From NCBI RefSeq assembly GCF_031393925.1, contig NZ_JANMWL010000024.1:1-5293 (forward strand): DNA of 5,293 bases, in the 5' to 3' direction. The first letter of the stretch is position 1. Every line of letters starts with the position of its first letter. The position numbers and the translations under genes are program-made. Origin of the DNA: Methylibium sp031393925. GTDB taxonomy: Bacteria; Pseudomonadota; Gammaproteobacteria; Burkholderiales; Burkholderiaceae_C. The notes beneath the pieces are model-generated. The model did no database searches. It was not told where the DNA came from and was given only the letters and a program-made list of their open reading frames with translations. Positions 1 to 5,293 of this stretch are shown here, one piece after another.

Positions 1-824
1 CCGACAAGCTGGAGACGCTGGTCGGGCTGTTCGGCATCGGGCAGGTGCCCAGCGGCGACAAGGATCCGTTTGCGCTGCGACGGCATGCGCTCGGCGTGAT
101 CCGCATGCTGACCGAGCGGAAGCTGCCGCTCGAAGTGGCGGAGCTTGTTAAGACGGCGTTCGCTGTGCTCGACGATGCTGAGCTTCAGAAAGCTTGGTCG
201 AAGCAGGTGGACATTAACGAGGAATTTGAGCGCAAGCAAGGTGCATCAATGGGACCATCCGTGTCGGGCAGCCGTGGCTCTTCAGAACGGGTCTTTGATC
301 CACGGACGCCCGCTCTTGTGCAGGACTTCATATTGGACCGGTTGTCCGGCAACCTGCGCGAGCAGGGCTACAGCGCGCAGGAGGTCGAGTCCGTGCTGGC
401 GTTGTGCCCGCAGCGCCTGGCCGACGTGCCGCCGCGATTGGCCGCGGTCCGCGCCTTTGCCGCCTTGCCCGAAGCGGCGCCGCTGGCCGCTGCCAACAAG
501 CGCGTCGGCAACATCTTGAAGAAGGTCGAGGGCGCAGCCATCGAGCCCAGGGTCGATGCGGCCTTGCTGGCAGAGCCCGCCGAGGCCGCACTCGCAGAGG
601 CGCTCGCGGTGGTGCGGCCCGCCGCCGATGCCGCCTTCGAGCGCGGCGACTACACCGCCTCGTTGCAGGCGCTGGCCGCGCTCGAGGCGCCGGTCGACGC
701 CTTCTTCGACACGGTGATGGTCAATGCCGACGACCCGGCGCTGCGCGCCAACCGGCTCGGCCTGCTGGCCACCCTGCATGCGGCGATGAATCGCGTGGCC
801 GATCTCTCCAAGCTGGCCTCATGA
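1..824 (+). CDS. glyS: Glycyl-tRNA synthetase beta subunit, C-terminal part (5' end outside window)
   Basis: This is the beta chain of the bacterial alpha2beta2 glycyl-tRNA synthetase, a cytoplasmic enzyme that charges tRNA-Gly. The reading frame is open from the left edge (first full codon at 3) to TGA 822-824, about 273 codons. The usual beta chain is near 700 residues, so roughly the last 40% is present. GTG 45 is an internal codon, not the start. Diagnostic stretches are DKLETLVGLFGIG right at the edge, GDKDPFALRRHALGV (about 52-96), LAAANKRVGNILKK (about 486-527) and the C-terminal VMVNADDPALRANRLGLL (about 714-767). The last part, from about 320 on, corresponds to the DALR-like anticodon-binding domain. 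An insertion of about 40 residues with unusual composition lies between the LPLEV stretch and this domain (see separate entry). The gene normally follows glyQ, which would lie to the left. Identification is firm. Confidence 0.96.
   Translation, partial: DKLETLVGLFGIGQVPSGDKDPFALRRHALGVIRMLTERKLPLEVAELVKTAFAVLDDAELQKAWSKQVDINEEFERKQGASMGPSVSGSRGSSERVFDPRTPALVQDFILDRLSGNLREQGYSAQEVESVLALCPQRLADVPPRLAAVRAFAALPEAAPLAAANKRVGNILKKVEGAAIEPRVDAALLAEPAEAALAEALAVVRPAADAAFERGDYTASLQALAALEAPVDAFFDTVMVNADDPALRANRLGLLATLHAAMNRVADLSKLAS
171..308 (+). other. Low-GC polar insertion inside GlyS beta
   Basis: The stretch encodes a hydrophilic, Ser/Gly/Glu/Lys-rich segment of about 46 residues that keeps the glyS frame. 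By hand count, GC is 64 of 120 (53%) over 181-300, against 47 of 60 (78%) over 421-480 in the same gene. About 40% of codons between 132 and 340 end in A or T, including TCA, ATA, ATT and CCA, which are rare elsewhere in the window. E. coli GlyS, as recalled, joins the same flanking segments with only about 19 residues, so this copy seems about 40 residues longer. I infer a flexible surface linker inserted or expanded at a domain boundary. The exact edges are approximate. Confidence 0.5.
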
Positions 825-1063
825 GACCGTGCCGATCCGTGCCGCCGATAATCCCGAGCGTGAATCGTCAAGCCGAGATCAACGCCTTTGCGCTCGCAGC
901 GCACGAGACCACCCTCTCCACGCTGCGAGCCGAGCCCGCCCGCGTTGAAGAGGCGCTCGCGCCTGCGCAAGCCCACGCGCCGAGCGGCATGAACCGAGGG
1001 CAACTCGAGCACGTCTTGTCCGTCGGCGCGGCCCAGCGCCGCGCCGTCGAGGCCGCAGCATGA
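821..1063 (+). CDS. Possible small protein of unknown function, coupled to glyS and gmhB
   Basis: An 80-codon ORF fills the only long gap between recognised genes. Its ATG (821) overlaps the glyS stop as ATGA, and its TGA (1061-1063) overlaps the gmhB ATG (1060) in the same way, which is the layout of translationally coupled genes. About 79% of its codons end in G or C, somewhat lower than its neighbours. The middle (INAFALAAHETTLSTLR, EPARVEEALA) could form amphipathic helices. There is no signal peptide, membrane segment or motif that I recognise. No Shine-Dalgarno sequence precedes ATG 821, so expression would depend on re-initiation after glyS. GTG 860 is another possible start. It may instead be a non-coding spacer that happens to be open, or a decayed gene. 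I do not recognise a family. Confidence 0.4.
   Translation: MRPCRSVPPIIPSVNRQAEINAFALAAHETTLSTLRAEPARVEEALAPAQAHAPSGMNRGQLEHVLSVGAAQRRAVEAAA
1048..1052 (+). promoter_or_regulatory. Ribosome binding site of gmhB
   Basis: CGAGG lies 7 bases before ATG 1060. It supports 1060 as the gmhB start, which also places the HAD motif DRDGT at residues 7-11, as expected for this family. The site sits inside the upstream 80-codon ORF, as is usual for coupled genes. Confidence 0.5.
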
Positions 1064-1683
1064 AGCTCGTCATCCTCGACCGCGACGGCACCATCAACGC
1101 CGAGCGCGACGACTACGTCAAGTCGGCCGACGAGTGGGAGCCGCTGCCCGGCGCGCTGGAGGGCATTGCGCGGCTCAACCACGACGGCTGGCACGTGGTG
1201 GTGGCGACCAACCAATCGGGCCTGGGCCGCGGCCTGATCGACATGGCTTCGCTCAACGCCATGCACATCAAGATGAACCAGGGCCTGGCCAAGGTCGGCG
1301 GGCGCATCGATGCGGTGTTCTTCTGCCCGCATGCGCCCGATGAAAACTGCAGTTGCCGCAAGCCGATGCCGGGTTTGTTCGAGCAGATCGGCGAGCGCTA
1401 CGGCGTAGAGCTGCAGGGGCGTCCCGCCATCGGCGACAGCTTGCGCGACCTGCAGGCCGCCGCCGCCGTGGGCTGCGAGACGCATCTGGTGCGCACCGGC
1501 AAGTGCGCCGGGCTCGACGACGCGGCCCTCGAGTCGGTCGTGCGACAAGTGCCTGGCACCCTCGTGCATGCCGACCTCGCCACCGCGGCCGAGTTCATCG
1601 TGCAGCGTGACCGCCATGCGCGCGCGCTCGCACGCGGCGTGCCTGACGCGCCCGACAGCGGCCCCGGAGCTCTCGGTGCTTGA
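1060..1683 (+). CDS. gmhB: D-glycero-beta-D-manno-heptose 1,7-bisphosphate 7-phosphatase
   Basis: This is a cytoplasmic HAD-superfamily phosphatase that removes the 7-phosphate of heptose 1,7-bisphosphate on the route to ADP-heptose, the precursor of LPS inner core. The 207-residue product shows all the HAD motifs: DRDGT with nucleophile D7 and acid/base D9, TNQSG at 50-54, K101 within CRKP, and IGDSLRD at 124-130 with Mg-binding D126. A zinc loop has C89, H91, C97 and C99. Its H-to-C spacing is short, closer to the histidinol-phosphatase (HisB-N) pattern than to the longer E. coli GmhB loop. HisB-N is less likely because no histidine biosynthesis gene is near and the plsC neighbour is typical for GmhB. 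The last 25 or so residues after AAEFIV form a polar tail without clear family support. The start at 1060 overlaps the preceding ORF and has a good RBS. The gap to plsC is 28 bp. Confidence 0.93.
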   Translation: MKLVILDRDGTINAERDDYVKSADEWEPLPGALEGIARLNHDGWHVVVATNQSGLGRGLIDMASLNAMHIKMNQGLAKVGGRIDAVFFCPHAPDENCSCRKPMPGLFEQIGERYGVELQGRPAIGDSLRDLQAAAAVGCETHLVRTGKCAGLDDAALESVVRQVPGTLVHADLATAAEFIVQRDRHARALARGVPDAPDSGPGALGA

Positions 1684-1711
1684 GGGCGGTGCCGAGCACC
1701 GACCCTTCGCG

Positions 1712-2479
1712 ATGAGTGCGCTGCTCGCGCGGCTGCGCTCGGCGCTGTTCATGGCGTGGATGGCAGTCACCGTGGTGCCGTTCGCGATCGCGGCGGTGCT
1801 GCTGTCGATCGTCGTGCGCGGCGACCCGGTCTACTGGGTCTGTATCACCTGGCTGCGCCTGTGCATCGGGGGCGCGCGCGTGATCTGCGGCGTGAACTAC
1901 CGGGTGAGCGGCATGGAGCAGTTGCCGGTGGACCGCCTGTCGGCGGTGATCCTCTTGCCCAAGCACCAGAGCACCTGGGAGACGTTTGCCTTCCCGGCGC
2001 TGATGCCGCACCCGCTGTGCTACGTGTTCAAGCGCGAGCTGCTCTACATCCCCTTCTTCGGCTGGGCGATCGGTCGGCTCGACATGATTCACATCGACCG
2101 CAACAAGCGCGCGCAAGCCTGGAGTCGGGTTGCCGAGCAGGGCCGGCGCCACATGCAAAAGGGCAACTGGGTCATCATGTTTCCCGAAGGCACGCGCACC
2201 GCGCGCGGCAGCCAGGGCGTCTACAAGAGCGGCGGCACGCGCCTGGCGGTGGAGCTGGGCACGCCGGTGGTGCCGATCGCGGTGAGCTCGGCCAAGTGCT
2301 GGCCGCGCAAGAGCCTCATGCTGCGCCCCGGCGTGATCGACGTGTCGATCGGCGCGCCCATCGCCTCGGTCGGTCGCCAGAGCGATGAGCTGATGCGCGA
2401 GGTCGAGGCCTGGATCGAGCAGGAGATGCGCCGCCTGGACCCCGAGGCCTACGCCGACGCACCCCGCGCCGCCGCATAG
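1712..2479 (+). CDS. plsC: 1-acyl-sn-glycerol-3-phosphate acyltransferase
   Basis: This inner-membrane enzyme transfers a fatty acyl group to the sn-2 position of lysophosphatidic acid, giving phosphatidic acid for phospholipid synthesis. From ATG 1712 it has 255 residues, a normal family length. A hydrophobic N-terminal segment (about 12-34) should anchor it in the membrane. The catalytic block is KHQSTWE with H85 and, four residues on, E90 in place of the classical Asp. I recall this H-x4-E form from betaproteobacterial and Neisseria relatives. The acceptor-binding motif FPEGTR is at 157-162, and VPIA, the fourth family motif, is at 187-190. The frame stays open upstream to ATG 1568 inside gmhB, but those extra residues look like out-of-frame gmhB. 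I chose 1712 because the protein then begins just before the membrane segment. GTG 1676, with GGAG at 1666-1669, is a possible earlier start overlapping gmhB. Confidence 0.93.
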   Translation: MSALLARLRSALFMAWMAVTVVPFAIAAVLLSIVVRGDPVYWVCITWLRLCIGGARVICGVNYRVSGMEQLPVDRLSAVILLPKHQSTWETFAFPALMPHPLCYVFKRELLYIPFFGWAIGRLDMIHIDRNKRAQAWSRVAEQGRRHMQKGNWVIMFPEGTRTARGSQGVYKSGGTRLAVELGTPVVPIAVSSAKCWPRKSLMLRPGVIDVSIGAPIASVGRQSDELMREVEAWIEQEMRRLDPEAYADAPRAAA

Positions 2480-2486
2480 CGACTTC

Positions 2487-2492
2487 TATACT
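2487..2492 (+). promoter_or_regulatory. Possible -10 element just before the metallopeptidase gene
   Basis: TATACT lies in the short plsC-metallopeptidase gap and ends 8 bases before ATG 2501, so a transcript from it would be leaderless or nearly so. It is an A/T-rich island in GC-rich DNA, and there is no Shine-Dalgarno sequence before this ATG. I see no TTGACA-like -35 element at the right distance and no TG extension, so it remains weak. Co-transcription with plsC is equally compatible. Confidence 0.25.
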
Positions 2493-2500
2493 CGCCCGCC

Positions 2501-3418
2501 ATGACGCGCCGGGCGCCCGCAGCCGACCCCACCCAGTACGAACTGCCGCTGTTCGCAGGCAGCGCCGAAGCCATCGGCATCGCGTCGATCGTGGCGACGC
2601 GCACGCCCGCACCGACCGCTGCGCCGGCGGTGCAACCCCCCGCCGCCCGGATCGCCCCCCCGCTGTTTCGTCACCCGCGAGCGGCGCGTGAGATCGACCT
2701 CGGCCGGTTGGTCGTCGCCTACGAATTCCAGCGCGTGCGGCGCCGCTCGATCGGCATGGTCGTCTCGGCCGAAGGCCTCTCGGTGCGGGCGCCGCGCTGG
2801 GTGGGCATCGGCGAGGTGGAGGCGGCGCTGCGCGAGAAGTCGGCGTGGATCCAGGCCAAGCTGGCCGAGCAGCACGAGCGCGCGTGCAAGCACGAGGCCG
2901 CGCGCATCGAGTGGCGTGACGGCGCCAGCCTGCCCTTTCTCGGCGAGACGGTGATCTTGGTGCTCGACGCGCGCGCCACCGGCGCCCTGCTCAACACCGA
3001 CGCCGATGCACTGCCCGGCGTTGCGCGCCTGACCTTGCACATCGGCCTGCCGCACGGCGCGGGCACCGAGCAGATCCGCGACGTGGTGCAAGCCTGGCTC
3101 AAGCGCCAGGCGCGGCGCATCTTCGAGGAGCGCTGCGCGCACTTCGCACCGCGGCTCGGCGTCCAGGTGCGCCGCCTCGCGCTGAGTTCGGCCGAGACGC
3201 GCTGGGGCAGCGCCAGCGCCGACGGCTCGGTGCGGCTCAATTGGCGGCTCGTTCACTTTGCCATGCCGACCATCGACTACGTCGTGGCCCACGAACTCGC
3301 ACACCTGCGCGAGATGAACCACAGCGCGCGTTTCTGGGACGTGGTGCGCTCGGTCATCCCCGACCTCGACACCGCCCGCGGCGCGCTGCGCCACGAGACC
3401 GTGCCGGTGTTCGACTGA
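2501..3418 (+). CDS. YgjP-like zinc metallopeptidase (COG1451, M48-type annotation)
   Basis: This is a predicted soluble zinc-dependent peptidase of the YgjP/DUF45 family, whose substrate is not known. The 305-residue product has the zinc site HELAH at 264-268 (ligands H264 and H268, catalytic E265). The likely third ligand is H274 in NHSARFW, a hallmark of this family. Upstream, SSAETRWGSAS at about 229-239 corresponds to the conserved RWGSC-type block, here with Ala where many relatives have Cys. RRRSIGMVV at 80-88 and REKSAWIQAKL at 111-121 also match the family. Residues 30-60 are Ala/Pro-rich and probably disordered; YELPLF just before them resembles the short QLDLF-like N-terminus of relatives. 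There is no signal peptide. The gene follows plsC by 21 bp, and I recall it as a usual neighbour of plsC in Burkholderiales. ATG 2501 is taken as start because CTA and TAG close the gap upstream. Confidence 0.88.
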   Translation: MTRRAPAADPTQYELPLFAGSAEAIGIASIVATRTPAPTAAPAVQPPAARIAPPLFRHPRAAREIDLGRLVVAYEFQRVRRRSIGMVVSAEGLSVRAPRWVGIGEVEAALREKSAWIQAKLAEQHERACKHEAARIEWRDGASLPFLGETVILVLDARATGALLNTDADALPGVARLTLHIGLPHGAGTEQIRDVVQAWLKRQARRIFEERCAHFAPRLGVQVRRLALSSAETRWGSASADGSVRLNWRLVHFAMPTIDYVVAHELAHLREMNHSARFWDVVRSVIPDLDTARGALRHETVPVFD

Positions 3419-3442
3419 GCGGCGGGCGGACCGCTTGCGCCC

Positions 3443-5293
3443 ATGCCGCTGAGCTGGAACGAGATCAGGTCGCGCGCGATCGCCTTTTCCAAGGAATGGG
3501 GCGACGAAACCTCGGAGCGAGCCGAGGCGCAGAGCTTCTGGAACGCCTTCTTCACCATCTTCGGCATCGATCGTCGGCGCGTGACCGCGTTCGAGAAGCA
3601 GGTCGGCATGTCGCGCGCCGGACATGCGCTGAAGAACGGCCGCATCGACGCCTTCTGGAAGGGCGTGCTGCTGATCGAGCACAAGAGCGCCGGCCAGAAC
3701 CTGGAGCGCGCCTTTGCGCAGGCGGTCGACTACTTCGACGGGCTGCCCGAGCGTGACCTTCCGCGCTACGTGCTGGTGAGCGATTTCCGACGCCTGCGCC
3801 TGAGCGACTTCGAGACCGGCGAGGAAACCGAGTTCGCGCTGAAGGATTTGCACAAGCACATCCGCCGCTTCGGCTTCATCGCCGGTTACCAGGCCCAGGT
3901 CATCAAGCCGCAAGACCCGGTGAACCTGCGTGCGGCCGAGCGCATGGGCCGGCTGCATGACGCGCTCGATGCCAGTGGCTACGACGGTCATGCGCTCGAG
4001 GTGATGCTCGTTCGGCTGCTGTTCTGCCTGTTTGCCGACGACACCGGCATCTTTCAGCCGGCGCAGGCGTTTCGGGCCTGGGTGGAAGAACGCACCACCC
4101 CCGATGGCAGCGATCTCGGGCCGCAGCTGGCGGCGCTGTTCCAGGTGCTCGACACGCCCGAGGAAAAACGCCCCAAGACGCTCGACGAACAGCTGCGCGC
4201 CTTTCCCTATGTGAACGGCCGGCTGTTCGAGGCGGCGCTGCCGCTGGCTTCGTTCAACGCGGTGATGCGCGAGGGCCTGCTCGATGCCTGCGCGATCGAC
4301 TGGAGCGCCATCAGCCCGGCGATCTTCGGCGCGCTGTTCCAGAGCATCATGGACGCCAAGGCGCGGCGCAATCTCGGCGCGCACTACACCAGCGAGGAGA
4401 ACATCCTCAAGCTGATCAAGCCGCTGTTTCTCGATGAACTGTGGGCCGAGTTCGAGAAGGTCAAGGGCAACCGCAACCGGCTGTTCGAGTTCCACAAGAA
4501 GCTGCGCACGCTCAACTTCCTGGACCCGGCCTGCGGCTGCGGCAACTTCCTCGTCATCACCTACCGCGAGCTGCGCCTGCTCGAGCTGGAAGTGCTGCGC
4601 ACCGCCTACGACCAGGGTGCGGGTGGCGGCCAGCGGGTGGTGGACGTACACCAGCTCATCCACATCGACGTCGACCAGTTCCACGGCATCGAGATCGAGG
4701 ACTTTCCGGCCCAGATCGCGCAGGTGGCGCTGTGGCTCATCGACCACCAGATGAACCTGCGCGTCGGCGAGGAGTTCGGCCTGTACTTCGCGCGCATCCC
4801 GTTGAAGACCACGCCGCACATCGTGCATGGGAATGCGCTGCGCCTGGAATGGGAGGACGTGCTGCCGGCAGCGAGGTGCAGCTTCGTGCTGGGCAATCCG
4901 CCGTTCAGCGGAAAGCAGCATCAGACCGCGGCGCAGAAGGCCGATGTCGCTGCGCTGTTCGCAATGCTCGACGGCGGCGGCGTGCTCGACATGGTGGCGG
5001 CGTGGCACGTCAAGGCAACCTTGTATGCACGCGGCAATGACGCCATCGGCATCGGGCTGGTCTCCACCAACAGCATCGTGCAGGGCGAGCAGGTCGGCGT
5101 GCTCTGGAGCTGGCTGCTCGCTCAGGGTGTGAGCATCCGTTTCGCCCATCGGACGTTCCGATGGAGCAATGAAGCCAGCGGCATGGCGGCCGTGCACTGC
5201 GTCGTCATCGGCTTCGGCCTGCGCCCGGCTGCCCTGAGAACCCTTTACGAGTACGAGACGGTCGACGGCGAACCGCATGCGGTCGCGGCCGGC
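3443..5293 (+). CDS. MmeI-like type IIL restriction-modification enzyme, N-terminal 617 residues (3' end outside window)
   Basis: This is a single-chain enzyme that both cleaves foreign DNA at a distance from its site and methylates adenine at N6 to protect the host. Relatives such as MmeI are about 920 residues or longer, so roughly two thirds is visible. The nuclease domain (about 1-155) has the D-x9-E-x-K motif with D69, E79 and K81, almost the same positions as in MmeI. A helical connector follows (about 156-300). The gamma-class methyltransferase domain has motif X GAHYTSE at 312-318, SAM-binding DPACGCGNF at 361-369, HGIEIEDFPAQIAQVAL after it, and catalytic NPPF at 485-488. STNSIVQGEQV and FRWSNEASGMAAVHC downstream are also typical. 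The target-recognition and C-terminal domains are missing. ATG 3443 is the first start after the preceding in-frame TGA, and a weak GGGCGGA lies upstream. DISARM or BREX methyltransferases are less likely, because they lack this N-terminal nuclease. Codon use matches the neighbours. Confidence 0.92.
   Translation, partial: MPLSWNEIRSRAIAFSKEWGDETSERAEAQSFWNAFFTIFGIDRRRVTAFEKQVGMSRAGHALKNGRIDAFWKGVLLIEHKSAGQNLERAFAQAVDYFDGLPERDLPRYVLVSDFRRLRLSDFETGEETEFALKDLHKHIRRFGFIAGYQAQVIKPQDPVNLRAAERMGRLHDALDASGYDGHALEVMLVRLLFCLFADDTGIFQPAQAFRAWVEERTTPDGSDLGPQLAALFQVLDTPEEKRPKTLDEQLRAFPYVNGRLFEAALPLASFNAVMREGLLDACAIDWSAISPAIFGALFQSIMDAKARRNLGAHYTSEENILKLIKPLFLDELWAEFEKVKGNRNRLFEFHKKLRTLNFLDPACGCGNFLVITYRELRLLELEVLRTAYDQGAGGGQRVVDVHQLIHIDVDQFHGIEIEDFPAQIAQVALWLIDHQMNLRVGEEFGLYFARIPLKTTPHIVHGNALRLEWEDVLPAARCSFVLGNPPFSGKQHQTAAQKADVAALFAMLDGGGVLDMVAAWHVKATLYARGNDAIGIGLVSTNSIVQGEQVGVLWSWLLAQGVSIRFAHRTFRWSNEASGMAAVHCVVIGFGLRPAALRTLYEYETVDGEPHAVAAG

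Noticed and set aside
361..369. Cys in the DPACGCGNF motif of the MmeI-like enzyme (residues 361-369 of the protein) as a damaged SAM site.
   Set aside because: I recall many relatives in this methyltransferase family with Cys at this place instead of Ser, so it is not a sign of inactivity. The coordinates given here are protein residues; the DNA position is about 4523-4549.
840..852. GATAAT as a -10 promoter element for gmhB.
   Set aside because: There is no -35-like sequence at the right spacing, and it lies over 200 bases before gmhB within the possible small ORF.
1568..1711. N-terminal extension of plsC from ATG 1568.
   Set aside because: It overlaps the gmhB coding region by over 100 bases, and the residues look like frame-shifted gmhB rather than acyltransferase.
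868..1770. A 300-codon open frame on the - strand over gmhB and its flanks.
   Set aside because: It runs against gmhB, whose HAD and zinc motifs are complete, and shows no motif of its own. It is a GC-driven shadow.
3419..3442. GC-rich inverted-looking spacer as a terminator between the peptidase and the MmeI-like gene.
   Set aside because: The possible stem GCGG-A-CCGC has a one-base loop and no T run follows, so it cannot be a standard terminator.
2486..5278. A 930-codon open frame on the - strand across the peptidase and the MmeI-like gene.
   Set aside because: It lies codon-on-codon opposite two clear genes that share one frame, and stays open only because those genes avoid TTA, CTA and TCA codons. 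It ends at the CTA in the intergenic gap, and its protein is Arg/His/Gln-rich with no recognisable domain.
4793..5293. Apparent composition shift late in the MmeI-like gene, suggesting domain exchange.
   Set aside because: Hand counts give about 16% A/T-ending codons here, about 6% in the preceding 130 codons and about 12% in the first 319. The difference is within local variation.

Overview
The window is GC-rich, tightly packed chromosomal DNA. All genes lie on the + strand, with gaps of about 20-30 bp apart from one 235 bp stretch. The protein sequences and the order glyS - gmhB - plsC - YgjP-type metallopeptidase suggest a betaproteobacterium of the order Burkholderiales, perhaps near Rubrivivax, Leptothrix or Methylibium. 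That placement comes from recalled family sequences and gene order, not from a search.

Layout. Positions 1-824 hold the C-terminal part of the glycyl-tRNA synthetase beta subunit (glyS), cut by the left edge. It carries an unusual low-GC, polar insertion in front of its anticodon-binding domain. Positions 821-1063 hold a possible 80-codon unknown ORF that overlaps glyS and gmhB by ATGA at each end. Next come gmhB (1060-1683, heptose bisphosphate phosphatase for LPS core), plsC (1712-2479, lysophosphatidic acid acyltransferase) and a YgjP/COG1451-type zinc metallopeptidase (2501-3418). From 3443 to the right edge runs the first 617 codons of a large MmeI-like type IIL restriction-modification enzyme. 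It combines a D-x9-E-x-K nuclease and an N6-adenine methyltransferase in one chain.

The first part looks like a housekeeping run: translation, LPS heptose supply and phosphatidic acid synthesis, probably co-transcribed. The restriction-modification gene is the accessory element. It starts 24 bp after the metallopeptidase stop, with no visible promoter of its own and no separate methyltransferase or control gene. Its codon use resembles the host genes, so there is no sign of very recent transfer.

I see no tRNA, rRNA, CRISPR array, insertion sequence, attachment site or convincing terminator. The best candidates for something undescribed are the small coupled ORF after glyS and the GlyS insertion. 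The MmeI-like enzyme belongs to a known class, but its target-recognition domain, and so its specificity, lies mostly or wholly beyond the right edge.
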